Shown here in pieces: positions 17,877 to 27,101 of a stretch of 64,000 bases of DNA. The DNA lies in NCBI GenBank assembly GCA_002335495.1, contig DDBW01000014.1, positions 1,671-65,670 on the forward strand. The letters are read 5' to 3'. The notes below the pieces were generated by a model, which saw only the letters and a program-made list of their open reading frames with translations, ran no database searches and was not told the DNA's origin. The number at the start of each line of letters is the position of its first letter. Within the stretch, counting starts at the first letter, position 1. The position numbers were made by a program, and so were the translations under genes. This DNA comes from Candidatus Dojkabacteria bacterium UBA2022. Lineage in GTDB: Bacteria > Patescibacteriota > Dojkabacteria > SC72.

Positions 17877-19545
17877 CGAAATCGCAGAAGAAGAGTTAAG
17901 AATCTATTGCGAAGAAGTTAGAAAGATCAATTTGCGAAGGCGTGGAATCTATATTCCCCCAGAGGAGAAACTGAGATATGTACTATATGCAAGAAGATCA
18001 ACAAAATCTTCTCCCAAGGAAAGATTAGATAAAGCCACGTCAAGAGAAGAAAGAAAAAAACTAGATAAACAAGAAAGGTCTATTCCAGATCAAATCAGTG
18101 AATGTTTGAAATTAGCACAAAAAGAAGAGCTACAAGTTGTTTTGATAGTGCAAGAAGAAGGATCAGCATATGCAAAGGATAATCGAAAGAAGTTTGATAA
18201 GATGATCAATGATATAAAAATTGGTAAATACGATGGGATAATTGCTTATGCACCAGATAGATTAGCAAGAAATATGAAAGAAGCTGGTGAAATGCTTGAT
18301 ATGGTAGAAGAAGGAGTTATCAAAGATCTTAAATTTCCGACATTCCATTTTGAACGAGAAACAAATTCAATGCTCTCGCTTGGACTAAACTTCTTACTCG
18401 CAGAAAACTATTCAACAAACCTTTCATATCACACAAAAAAGGCAAATGAAGGGATTATCAAAGAAGGAAAGGGAATAAGAAATTCAAAACTTGGATACAT
18501 ACTAAATAAAGATCGTTACTTTAGACCAGATCCAGATAATTTTGAAAAAGTAAAAACATTATTCAATTTAGGATTAGAAGGGAGAACTTTAATTGATATT
18601 GTAGACATAAGTAAAAGACTTGCAATAACTTTCAATGGAAAACTACGAGTATTTACGACACAAAATCTATCTAGTCTCTTACGGGATCCATTTTATGCAG
18701 GAAAACATCTTAATGGAACCCAAATAATTGACCTAAAAGCAATCGATAAAGACTTCACACCTATGATTACTGCTCTAGATTTTACAACCATTAGAAGGCA
18801 CTACGACAAATTAAGTAGTCGAAGAAAATCGAAAACCAAAGAGCCACTGTTCTTTACTGGACGCGTAATTTGTAACAATTGTGCGAAGTTATGCTCAGCA
18901 GGAAAAAGTACAAGCGGAAGTGGACATAAATATCTGTGGGTTAATTGTACAAACAAGGAATGCAAGCACAAAGTAAGAATTAGGGGAACAGATCTTCTTA
19001 AATATTCTGGAAAAATACTGACCAATCTTTCAAAGAGAATAACCAAGGAAGATTTCGATAAATTTGTATCACAAGTGAAGAAAGAACAGCCTGAAAGACT
19101 TGATCGTTTACAATACAAACATATTTCACTTAGTCAGGAAATCAATGAAAAGAAGGAAGAAATCAGTGCGAAGGAAAAGCAAAATATGCGAAAGGACTTA
19201 AGCCTAGAAACAAAAAAATTGATTAATATTGAAATTAGTAAGCTTTATTCTGAGTTGAACAAATTAAACTCGGAAAGAGAGGAAATAAAGAATGACCTTC
19301 TTATATTGAAGGTAAACTTAGGAACAGAATTAGAGTCTTTAGAAAAGTTTTCGACCTTTTTAAAAGAGGCCGACAATACAATAAAAACCAGTCATAATAA
19401 GTACAAGGTAGACAAAATCATAAAAATGGCATTTTCGACCTATGTCGTAGAGGGCAAAGATATTGTAGCATATAAACTTAAATCACCACTTGAGGGGTAC
19501 AAAAATCTCGATAGTTTCTTGAATGGGGTGGAAGATGGGACTTGA
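17857..19545 (+). CDS. Large serine recombinase (integrase)
   Basis: The protein has 562 residues. The catalytic motif YARRST places the nucleophile at S48, after an unusual 40-residue N-terminal extension. APDRLARN supplies the resolvase-family DRLxR arginines. A recombinase domain follows (about 210-330), then a zinc ribbon (CNNCAKLC and NCTNKECKHK) and a coiled coil (about 400-490) typical of large serine integrases. The last codons lie inside the tRNA-His gene on the other strand (19524-19601) and the stop TGA is part of that gene. This points to integration at tRNA-His and an element extending to the left. It is translationally coupled to the HTH gene. Confidence 0.88.
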   Translation: MAEKYINEIAEEELRIYCEEVRKINLRRRGIYIPPEEKLRYVLYARRSTKSSPKERLDKATSREERKKLDKQERSIPDQISECLKLAQKEELQVVLIVQEEGSAYAKDNRKKFDKMINDIKIGKYDGIIAYAPDRLARNMKEAGEMLDMVEEGVIKDLKFPTFHFERETNSMLSLGLNFLLAENYSTNLSYHTKKANEGIIKEGKGIRNSKLGYILNKDRYFRPDPDNFEKVKTLFNLGLEGRTLIDIVDISKRLAITFNGKLRVFTTQNLSSLLRDPFYAGKHLNGTQIIDLKAIDKDFTPMITALDFTTIRRHYDKLSSRRKSKTKEPLFFTGRVICNNCAKLCSAGKSTSGSGHKYLWVNCTNKECKHKVRIRGTDLLKYSGKILTNLSKRITKEDFDKFVSQVKKEQPERLDRLQYKHISLSQEINEKKEEISAKEKQNMRKDLSLETKKLINIEISKLYSELNKLNSEREEIKNDLLILKVNLGTELESLEKFSTFLKEADNTIKTSHNKYKVDKIIKMAFSTYVVEGKDIVAYKLKSPLEGYKNLDSFLNGVEDGT

Positions 19546-19601
19546 ACCCACAACCCTCGGTTCCACAAACCGATGCTCTAACCAATTGAGCTACTCCCAC
19601 C
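19524..19601 (-). tRNA. tRNA-His(GTG)
   Basis: The minus strand reads G(-1) then acceptor GTGGGAG, pairing with CTTCCAC (complement of 19528-19534), discriminator C73 and an encoded CCA (complement of 19524-19526). The anticodon loop is TTTGTGG, giving GTG. The extra G(-1):C73 pair is the tRNA-His identity mark. Its 3' end overlaps the last codons of the serine recombinase, marking a likely attachment site. Confidence 0.93.
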
Positions 19602-19722
19602 ATAATACCCAAAGATTATACATTATATACACCCAATAAAACAATTTCTCCCCCTAATACCTTTGTAAATAGGAGTTTCTAAGGTATAATGTAAGTCATA
19701 CTATAAGATAAAAGAAGAATAT

Positions 19723-20229
19723 ATGGGTAAAACAGCAACAATCCTTTTTATAACAGGTGCAATGATAGCATCTGGATGCTCAGCAGCAGAAGCACCCGTT
19801 GTATACGAGACCCCAACCCGAGTACCAAACCTAGAGCCAGCAGAACTCCTAATCCCTAAAACAATGGTAATAAATCATAATGACAAGGCACTTGAATTCT
19901 ATTTACCAGGGATTGCATACAGATCATTCATACCAGAAGGAGGCATACTAGAAAAGCTATTCACTTCCGCTGATGAAGGAGCAGTTAGCCTTGATCAAGC
20001 ATTTGAAACTCACCCAACAGGATACACTCTTTCACCATACCACCTCCTCAGAGTACTAAGACCAGATGGAATCGAAGAAGACTACACCACCACCGAAGGA
20101 TCATTTGCCATAACCTTTGCAGATGAAAACCTAGACCCCGTGGTGTACATCATTGAAGTAGCCAGGGATAGAACCGCAGTTGAAGTAGGGCGGGTAGTAA
20201 ACCCAGCTAACGACCTAGTCCTTCCTTAA
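19723..20229 (+). CDS. Predicted lipoprotein
   Basis: The 168-residue protein starts with a hydrophobic signal sequence ending in the lipobox IASGC (Cys about residue 19), so it should be lipidated and exported. The mature part is strand-rich with Pro and Glu and has no recognised domain. TATAAT (19688-19693) lies about 29 bases upstream, so this gene has a short leader, unlike many neighbours. From here to about 22.4 kb the coding strand is markedly rich in A and C. Confidence 0.65.
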   Translation: MGKTATILFITGAMIASGCSAAEAPVVYETPTRVPNLEPAELLIPKTMVINHNDKALEFYLPGIAYRSFIPEGGILEKLFTSADEGAVSLDQAFETHPTGYTLSPYHLLRVLRPDGIEEDYTTTEGSFAITFADENLDPVVYIIEVARDRTAVEVGRVVNPANDLVLP

Positions 20230-20282
20230 CCCAATATCAACAATCTCATTAAAAAACCATCCTTAGATGGTATAATTACCAT

Positions 20283-20756
20283 ATGAAAATAATAACAGTA
20301 GAACAAGATGAAAAAACTCTAAGAAAGGTATCAAAAGATATCCCAATAGAAGAAATAAACACACCCCAATTCCATAAGTTCCTTGAAGACATGAAAGAAA
20401 CCGCCTCCAACGCACCAATGCCCAAGGGATGGGAACCAGCAGGCCTTGCCGCCATACAAGTAGGGGAGGATAAGAAAGTATTCATAGCAATAGACATAGA
20501 CACAGGAGAATTCAAAGAATACATTAACCCAAAGATTAAGGTAATAGGAGATAAAGAAAGCATAGACCTAGAAGGATGCCTCAGCATACCCAACACCACA
20601 GGATACGTAAAAAGACCAAAGAAAGTTAAAATAACATACCTCGACCGCTTCGGAGTATCCCACACTGAAAGACTCTCAGGCTTTAACGCCAAAATAGTAC
20701 AACACGAAAACGACCACCTCCTTGGCATACTATTTACAGACAAACTAGAAAAGTAA
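20283..20756 (+). CDS. def: Peptide deformylase
   Basis: This 157-residue enzyme removes the formyl group from the initiator methionine of new proteins. All three family motifs are present: GLAAIQVG (54-61, with Ile where most have Pro), EGCLSIP (97-103, metal ligand C99) and QHENDHLLG (H141, catalytic E142, H145). TATAAT lies 6 bases before the ATG, so it is probably leaderless. The CapA-like gene overlaps its stop codon by one base. Confidence 0.93.
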   Translation: MKIITVEQDEKTLRKVSKDIPIEEINTPQFHKFLEDMKETASNAPMPKGWEPAGLAAIQVGEDKKVFIAIDIDTGEFKEYINPKIKVIGDKESIDLEGCLSIPNTTGYVKRPKKVKITYLDRFGVSHTERLSGFNAKIVQHENDHLLGILFTDKLEK

Positions 20757-22390
20757 TGGCAATAAACCATAACTTAACAGACAAAGAAACCCGCAAAGCC
20801 AAAATCGCCCAAATCACATACGCAACCATAGCCGTTGCCCTCACAATCTTCGCCATATACTCCAACATAGAAAAACCAGAAGAGAAAAAGGATAACAAAA
20901 CTCAACCTAAAACAACAATCTGCACCATAAACACCCTAGAACCAACATACACCCAAACCCTGGAAAAATACGCCACAGAGAATAACGCAGAAATTCTCGG
21001 CAACAACCCAACATGCGACATAACCATAGCCAGAAACGTAAAGGATATAAACACCTACAACCGCCTCACCACCAAGACCTACGCCCTTGTAGCCCGCTAT
21101 GACACAACCCTAGAGAGCATCACAACCCAGGAACTCATGGCCCTGCTAACAACCCAAAGTAATAATCAGAAAACAATAGTCTGGGATACTCAAACAGATC
21201 AATTCATAAGATCAACCTTTGAAAGTATCGGAGTAGGGCAGAGAGTAGTACAAAAAGACGAAATCAAGCAAGAAATCCTCAAATCCACAAACACCCTTGC
21301 CATAATCCCCTTTGAAGAGATAACCCTCGCATACAAAGTAATCTCCATAGATAACCTCAACCCCATCTCCAAAGACTTCAACACCCTTAGATACCCCCTC
21401 ATAGACAGATACTGGATCAAAGGAGATGAAAACACCACCAAGAAAGTATCAGAATACATAAAAACAACCATACCAGAAACCAACATCAACCCCTCACAAA
21501 TAACAACCCTCACCCTAACAGGATCATCCGCCGTAGGAAGTGGCATCCAACAATCCCTATACACGACCAAAGGAATAGACTACATAAACCCAACCATACA
21601 AAACCTCATCAAAGAAAGTGACATAGCACAGATCAACAACGAAGCCTCCCTAGCCACCCCATGCGTGCAAACCGAAAACACAACTAAATATTGCACCACC
21701 GAAAACAACCTCAAACTAATCAAAGACCTCGGTTTTGACGTAGTAGGGGTGAACGGAAACCACATCATGGATATATCATACGAAAGATACCAAGAAACCC
21801 TCCAATGGTATGCCAAAAATAAACTCGAATACTACGCCGGAGGAACTAACTCAGAAGACGCATGGACCCCAAGGGTAGTAGAAGCCAATAAACTCAAATT
21901 CGCCTTCATCGGCTTTAACTACCTATACCCCTTCAGCTACTACGCCACCAAAAACACCGCAGGCAGTGCCAACGTAAACATGGAAATAATGAAAACAACC
22001 ATAGAAAAAGCCAAGAAACTCGCTGACATAGTAGTTGTAGACATGAGCTGGGGATATGAGTACGACACCGACCTTCTATCGTACCAAACCGAATACGCTA
22101 ATGCCGCAGTACAGTATGGTGCCAACATAGTAATCGGAACCAACAGCAGAATATATCAACAAACCCAAATAACAGATAAATCAATGATCTTCTACGGCCT
22201 AGGATCTTTCCTCCCTCACACATACAAAGACTCCCAGTCCGCCATCTACACCCTCACATACTATAAAGATAAACCCATTAACCTAAAAATAACCCCAATT
22301 AAACTCAATAACCAAACCGTTACAACTCTCGAAGGATCAGAACTAGATTCAACCCTCCAGAAAGTGTATAGTAATATAAAGATAAACTAA
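20756..22390 (+). CDS. CapA-family (poly-gamma-glutamate capsule type) protein with N-terminal PBP-like domain
   Basis: The protein has 544 residues. One N-terminal membrane helix (about 20-40) is followed by a domain resembling a phosphate-type solute-binding protein (about 55-240). Residues about 245-520 match the CapA metallophosphatase-like fold: TLTLTGSSAVGSG, NNEAS, VNGNHIMD, and WGYEY...ANIVIG. Two metal-ligand positions are altered: SWGYEY replaces the usual HWG, and IGTNSRI replaces IGHHPH. It may therefore be inactive or bind a different ion. The protein is probably anchored and faces outside. Its coding strand is strongly A/C-rich. Confidence 0.7.
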   Translation: MAINHNLTDKETRKAKIAQITYATIAVALTIFAIYSNIEKPEEKKDNKTQPKTTICTINTLEPTYTQTLEKYATENNAEILGNNPTCDITIARNVKDINTYNRLTTKTYALVARYDTTLESITTQELMALLTTQSNNQKTIVWDTQTDQFIRSTFESIGVGQRVVQKDEIKQEILKSTNTLAIIPFEEITLAYKVISIDNLNPISKDFNTLRYPLIDRYWIKGDENTTKKVSEYIKTTIPETNINPSQITTLTLTGSSAVGSGIQQSLYTTKGIDYINPTIQNLIKESDIAQINNEASLATPCVQTENTTKYCTTENNLKLIKDLGFDVVGVNGNHIMDISYERYQETLQWYAKNKLEYYAGGTNSEDAWTPRVVEANKLKFAFIGFNYLYPFSYYATKNTAGSANVNMEIMKTTIEKAKKLADIVVVDMSWGYEYDTDLLSYQTEYANAAVQYGANIVIGTNSRIYQQTQITDKSMIFYGLGSFLPHTYKDSQSAIYTLTYYKDKPINLKITPIKLNNQTVTTLEGSELDSTLQKVYSNIKIN

Positions 22391-22404
22391 GCTAATTGCC
22401 CACT

Positions 22405-23637
22405 GTGAAAAAATATATACTACTAACAATTACGATCTTAACAGTAATTCTCTCACCTATATCCCAAACCTTTGCAGCCACCCAGAACGAAATCAATACA
22501 ACCCTAACCACCCTTGAAGATGAAAGAAGAGCCAAACTTGAGAAAGAACTAGGACTCACCATCCCACAGATCTCAGACAACCCAAACCACATAATCACCT
22601 TTAGAGACCCTTCCAAAGAAGGAGTAGGGGTTAAACTGGAAATAGACGGACAAGGCTTTAAGAAAGTCTCAAGCCCATACACCCTCCCATCCCTTGGAAT
22701 AGGAAAGCACATCCTCACCTTCAAGTTCACAGACTCAGAAGAGACCGAACAAACCCTTGAAGAAACTATCACCATTATCCCACGCCCTGCAATAATAGAT
22801 GCCCCCGAAAAAATTACAACCACAGAACTATCCTTCAAAGGAACAGCCCTTGCCGCATCAATCGTTGACCTATACCTCTCATCGGGTACTAAACACTATA
22901 AAGCAGCCCCAGATGTAAATAACGATGGAAGCTGGAGCTATACCTTCAAAGGAGAATTTGAATACGGCATATACAATATTGTTGCCGTTACAAGGAAGAA
23001 CGGATATACCAGTAACTTCTCTGAAACAATTGTCTTCGAACTCACAAAAGAAGGAGCCGGATCAAATAACAATAGCAATAGTGTAAAACCAATTTCCTTC
23101 AGCTTCGACAGCCTTCTTAAAAGCGACCCTATGACAACAATTAAGAATAACCTCGACCTGCTATACCTAACATTGGGATCCCTGCTCACCGGTATTATAT
23201 TAACAGCCATATTTACCAAAATAGCAGATGGAAAACAGCATAAAAACCTCGAGGGAGTCTTCTTAAAGAAGTACGCTCAAAAAACGGAGAAGCCATCAAA
23301 AGAGGAGAAGAAAGAATCCAAGCCAATGACCCTCAGAGAAAAGTTTGAGCAAGCGGGACTTGCAAAAGAAGAGAAGAGTGTAGAGAAAAAAGACGAAGAA
23401 AAAAAGGAAGAAGAAAAGAAAGATGAGAAAAAGGAAAGTAAAAAAGAGGAGAAAGAGAAGAAGGATGAAAAGAAAACTCTTAGCAAAGAAGAATTTTTAG
23501 AGGAATTCAAAGAACAGGATCCCGACAATGAAAGAGGTAAGGAGCCTGCAAAAGAAGAAGAGAAGAAGAAAGAGAAACCATCTAGCCTAATGAACAGTAT
23601 TAAAATATCTCTAACCTCCAAGCCAAGCAAGAAGTAG
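22405..23637 (+). CDS. Exported Ig-like membrane protein with charged cytoplasmic tail
   Basis: I prefer the GTG at 22405, which gives a typical signal peptide (KKYILLTITILTVILSP...); an in-frame TTG lies at 22396. The secreted part (about 30-235) has two Ig-like beta domains (IDGQGFKKVSSPYTLPSLG and a later SWSYTFKGEFEYGIYNIVAV). A membrane helix follows (LYLTLGSLLTGIILTAIFT), then about 130 residues dominated by Lys and Glu. The layout suggests a surface or adhesion factor with a cytoplasmic tail. The next gene, surE, begins directly at the stop codon. Confidence 0.65.
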   Translation: MKKYILLTITILTVILSPISQTFAATQNEINTTLTTLEDERRAKLEKELGLTIPQISDNPNHIITFRDPSKEGVGVKLEIDGQGFKKVSSPYTLPSLGIGKHILTFKFTDSEETEQTLEETITIIPRPAIIDAPEKITTTELSFKGTALAASIVDLYLSSGTKHYKAAPDVNNDGSWSYTFKGEFEYGIYNIVAVTRKNGYTSNFSETIVFELTKEGAGSNNNSNSVKPISFSFDSLLKSDPMTTIKNNLDLLYLTLGSLLTGIILTAIFTKIADGKQHKNLEGVFLKKYAQKTEKPSKEEKKESKPMTLREKFEQAGLAKEEKSVEKKDEEKKEEEKKDEKKESKKEEKEKKDEKKTLSKEEFLEEFKEQDPDNERGKEPAKEEEKKKEKPSSLMNSIKISLTSKPSKK

Positions 23638-24390
23638 ATGAAAAAGGTAATAGTAACCGGAGATGACGGATATAAAGCAGTAGGACTTAAAGTTCTTGCA
23701 CAAGCCCTTAAAAATGATTTTGAAGTTACAATCATTGCCACTAAAGAACAGAAAAGTGGAGCAGGTGGCAGTGTAAAAGCCTATGGAGAGAAAGAGTGGG
23801 GGATGGAGATAGTGGATGGCATCAAGTCATACTGGGTAGACGGAACCCCAGCAGACTCTATGGAGTTTGCCCAAGGAGTATTCCCAAACGGCGTAGACTA
23901 TTTGATCTCCGGAATTAACTGGGGAGAGAACATAGGCCTAAGTACTTTCACAGCATCAGGAACAGGAGGCGCCGCCCTTAGAGGATACTCCTTAGGAATT
24001 GCTCCAAAAGCCATTATAATGAGCTGGCTTAAACCTAACTCAGAGAACGATTGGTGGGAGGATAAAAGTTCTGAAGAAGTAGAACCATTCCTACAATACC
24101 CAGGTGGAAGCGCACTACACGTAGTAAAGGAAGCAATTAAAAACTCTTTTTGGAATAAAGACATAGTAAATGTAAATTTCCCGCCAAACCCAACCCAGGA
24201 TTATAAAGTAACCAAACTCCTAAAACACCTACCGGACTTCTATAAATACCCCGTAATAATAAAAGAGAATACCTATGAGTACGACAAAGAAGTATTTGCA
24301 TACACACAACAAACCAAAGAAAATACAACCCTTGATGTAGGAGCCATCCTATCAGGATATATCTCAATAACCCCTGTAACGATAGAATAA
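23638..24390 (+). CDS. surE: SurE-family 5'-nucleotidase
   Basis: SurE enzymes are metal-dependent nucleoside monophosphate phosphatases. The pattern is clear: VTGDDGYKAVGL (acidic pair near residues 8-10), KSGAGGSV, VDGTPADSM, LISGINWGENIG and ASGTGGAALRG, in the family order. The first aspartate region reads TGDDG rather than the usual TNDDG, so one ligand is changed. Length (250) is normal. The ATG abuts the previous stop codon, implying translational coupling. Confidence 0.85.
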   Translation: MKKVIVTGDDGYKAVGLKVLAQALKNDFEVTIIATKEQKSGAGGSVKAYGEKEWGMEIVDGIKSYWVDGTPADSMEFAQGVFPNGVDYLISGINWGENIGLSTFTASGTGGAALRGYSLGIAPKAIIMSWLKPNSENDWWEDKSSEEVEPFLQYPGGSALHVVKEAIKNSFWNKDIVNVNFPPNPTQDYKVTKLLKHLPDFYKYPVIIKENTYEYDKEVFAYTQQTKENTTLDVGAILSGYISITPVTIE

Positions 24391-24442
24391 TCTGCAATTC
24401 CACCTTAACAAGTAACAAATAACGATCGCTTATTAGTAACAT

Positions 24443-25258
24443 TTACCATTTCTTACTCATCAATGATAAGGAGTCATCTTTAGCTAGCAAAACTTTCATT
24501 TGCCTTATAGCTATATCATTTAATCTAATCAAACGTTCTGATTGTGTTAGACCAAGGTTAATATATTCTGCATTAAGAGATTCCAAGTTAGTAAGACATA
24601 CAAGCTGTTGAAGGGTGGCATGATCTCTTATATTCCCATTAAGACCAGGGTTTAGCTCTCGCCATTCTTTTGCAGTTATTCCAAATAACGCAACATTTAA
24701 AACGTCTGCTTCATTCGCATAAACAAAATTTTCTCTTAGTTTTCCAATTTTCTTCGGAACAATATTATGTTTTATTGCGTCCGTATGGATGCGATAGTTA
24801 ACCTTAGACAAAATACGTTTAACATTCCATTCCAAATTTTCAGTTTCATTTTGCTTCAATAGCTGATATTCTCGAATCAAGAATAGCTTAAATTCTGCTG
24901 ATACCCAACTTGCAAATTCAAAAGCAATATCCTTGTGAGCAAAAGTTCCAGATCCATACCTACCTCTACTGGTTTTTAAACCAATAGCATTTGTAATAGT
25001 CACCCACCTTTCAGGAGATAATGTAAAAGAATTTAATCCAGACTCTTTTCTAAAGGAGTCGAATTCGACCCCTTTAAAATTTATGTTATTTATTGATTCC
25101 CACAAGCCAAGGAATTCTATTGTATTCCTTGTTCTTAGCCAATTTTTAACAACGTCTTTTGGTTCATCTGGGTTTTTATATCTAGCGATATCAGTGAGGG
25201 AAATATATTCATCTTTAATATTTATATCAATATCCTTAACTATAATCTTGTTTTTCAT
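24443..25258 (-). CDS. KilA-N domain protein
   Basis: I choose the ATG at 25258, which has AAAGGGGAT 6 bases upstream on the minus strand, over an in-frame start at 25297. Residues about 10-120 match the KilA-N DNA-binding domain of phages and large DNA viruses: EYISLTDIARYKN, VVKNWLRTRNTIEFLGLWE, and later HKDIAFEFASWVSAEFKLFL. The C-terminal half is helical and of unknown role. It lies just past the 3' end of tRNA-Leu(CAG), so it may be a small acquired insertion. Its SD-led start and lower GC also set it apart. Confidence 0.82.
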   Translation of the reverse strand: MKNKIIVKDIDINIKDEYISLTDIARYKNPDEPKDVVKNWLRTRNTIEFLGLWESINNINFKGVEFDSFRKESGLNSFTLSPERWVTITNAIGLKTSRGRYGSGTFAHKDIAFEFASWVSAEFKLFLIREYQLLKQNETENLEWNVKRILSKVNYRIHTDAIKHNIVPKKIGKLRENFVYANEADVLNVALFGITAKEWRELNPGLNGNIRDHATLQQLVCLTNLESLNAEYINLGLTQSERLIRLNDIAIRQMKVLLAKDDSLSLMSKKW

Positions 25259-25339
25259 CTTAGTATCCCCTTTACAATTTAGTTTATGAAATAACATACA
25301 TAAACTTTAGCAATACATTATGAAATCCCCAATATAATC

Positions 25340-25426
25340 TGCCAGGAGGGGGAGTTGAACCCCCACCTCTTTTTAAAGGAGACTACGACCTGAACGTAGC
25401 GTGTCTGCCAATTTCACCATCCTGGC
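25340..25426 (-). tRNA. tRNA-Leu(CAG)
   Basis: Acceptor GCCAGGA pairs with TCCTGGC, the anticodon stem CTACG/CGTAG encloses TTCAGGT (anticodon CAG), and the long variable arm and A73 fit leucine. CCA is not encoded. The first base is shared with the stop codon of the solute-binding protein gene upstream on the same strand, so tRNA and mRNA may be co-transcribed and separated by RNase P. Confidence 0.92.
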
Positions 25427-27096
25427 TACTTGAACTCCCAATTCTGAATGTAATTATACCTCTCTTCAGGATAATTGATACTATCTACCTCAACATTCTC
25501 AATTCTATTTGAAACAACGACATTAAACTCAGGCTCGTAAAGGAAGATAGCAGGAGCATCCTCATTAATCAACCTCTGTACAATACTATACGACTGCTGC
25601 CTATCAGCCTTTTTAGTCTGGGTTCTCCCTCTTTCCAAAAAGATATCAACACGATCATAAGTATAACCAGAGAGGTTAAGATATGGATAATCCTTACGCA
25701 AAGAGTGCCACAAATCATACTGATCAGGATCGATACTAGTTTCAACCTCATACAAAAGAATACCGTAATCCCTTGTAGCAAGCGTCTCACGCGTCAACCT
25801 CTCAAATGACTGCCCATCCAGCTCTACAATTACACCCTGCTCCTTCAAAAGATCCTTCAAAGAGGAAACAATCGCGGAATTAGCGTCGTTATCCAGATAT
25901 GTAATTGTTACCGTCAAGACTTTACCATCAGAAGATTGATAGTATCCCGAAGCCTTATCCTTCTTATACCCAGCCCCACTTAGTTCCGCCTCTGCCTTTT
26001 TAGGATCAAATTTATAGTATCCAATTGTAGAATCGTAAACCCATGACTTTGCAGAATATGATGAGAACGCCGGCCTTCCATCCACAGAAGCCATCTCAAT
26101 CAACCTATCCCTATCTATCAAATAACTAAGCCCTCTTCGCACTGAAGCAGTACCGAAAGCACTCACACGATTATTTAAAAACAACACCTTTTTACGCGTC
26201 CCTATAACAGTCTGCAAAATATCAAACTGCTTTGAATACTCAGACATATAACTCAGGTCCCTCAACGGCACTCCACTAACCATATCCAACTTCCTGTTTC
26301 TAAAAGCCACTTCTAACTCCTGGGCAGAAGCATACATATGGTAGTTAATTTTTCTAACAGACAGGTTTCTCTCGTAAACAGAGGATTGTACAAGAGTAAT
26401 TAACATATCGGAAGAACTTTCAATCTCGTAATACCCGTTACCAATAGGCTTTTTAGAAAAAGTACTCTCTGAGATCTGTGAAATAGATCTTCCCTCAAAA
26501 ACATGATCGGGAACTATATATAATGAAATAGTTTCCCAGAAAGTAGAGCTATACTGATCTAGAACTACCTTAAATTTATACCTATCTATCTTTTCAACTC
26601 TCAAACCCTCAAATCCCTGACCCACAGTTTCCTGAGAAAGTTTCTGCGACAACTCCCGCGCAGTGTTAATCGTAAATACTACATCATCAGCAGTAACCGC
26701 CTCACCATCATGCCATTTTGCATCCGAAACCATTGTAAATTCATAGGTTAACAGATCCGAAGAAACACTCCAGCTCTTAACAAGATCCCCAACAGGTCTA
26801 CCGTCACTCTGAATCCTAACCAACTTTCTAAAAACAAGAGCCTGAATATCACGATCAACCTGACTCTGAGGAATATATAGAGGATTGAGGTTGGAAACAA
26901 ACCCAACAGTCCCTTCATTTACAACTCCGACCTCTCCCTTACCAACCACCTTGCTGAAGTCCAGAGAAGGGAAGTATTGATTGCCAACAAAAAGCAAAAT
27001 ACCCAAAGTTATGAGAATATAACTAATCGGGGCTAGCCCCCTAGTTACCTTCGCTAAAATATCCGGATAATTCCAAAGAATATCCCTGAAGCTCAT
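25426..27096 (-). CDS. Family 5 extracellular solute-binding protein (peptide/oligopeptide type)
   Basis: The protein has 556 residues. An N-terminal membrane helix (about 20-42) anchors it, and the rest matches SBP_bac_5: SWSVSSDLLTYEFTMVSDAK, WHDGEAVTADDVVFTINTA, and the C-terminal YDLWHSLRKDYPYLNLSGY. Such proteins deliver peptides or other ligands to an ABC permease. No permease or ATPase gene lies in this window, so its partner is elsewhere or it works alone. It is the last gene of a minus-strand set after the 4-helix protein and secG (5 bases apart). Confidence 0.85.
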   Translation of the reverse strand: MSFRDILWNYPDILAKVTRGLAPISYILITLGILLFVGNQYFPSLDFSKVVGKGEVGVVNEGTVGFVSNLNPLYIPQSQVDRDIQALVFRKLVRIQSDGRPVGDLVKSWSVSSDLLTYEFTMVSDAKWHDGEAVTADDVVFTINTARELSQKLSQETVGQGFEGLRVEKIDRYKFKVVLDQYSSTFWETISLYIVPDHVFEGRSISQISESTFSKKPIGNGYYEIESSSDMLITLVQSSVYERNLSVRKINYHMYASAQELEVAFRNRKLDMVSGVPLRDLSYMSEYSKQFDILQTVIGTRKKVLFLNNRVSAFGTASVRRGLSYLIDRDRLIEMASVDGRPAFSSYSAKSWVYDSTIGYYKFDPKKAEAELSGAGYKKDKASGYYQSSDGKVLTVTITYLDNDANSAIVSSLKDLLKEQGVIVELDGQSFERLTRETLATRDYGILLYEVETSIDPDQYDLWHSLRKDYPYLNLSGYTYDRVDIFLERGRTQTKKADRQQSYSIVQRLINEDAPAIFLYEPEFNVVVSNRIENVEVDSINYPEERYNYIQNWEFK

Positions 27097-27101
27097 ATCG
27101 C

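Noticed and set aside
9492..19360. Shared 14-mer GTTTTCGACCTTTT near 9492 and 19346 as an attachment-site pair
   Set aside because: A 14-base match is expected several times by chance in 64 kb of this composition, and neither copy is at the tRNA end.
23277..23741. Long Ser/Phe-rich frame on the minus strand
   Set aside because: It is the mirror of the Lys/Glu codons of the 22405-23637 gene and has no features of its own.
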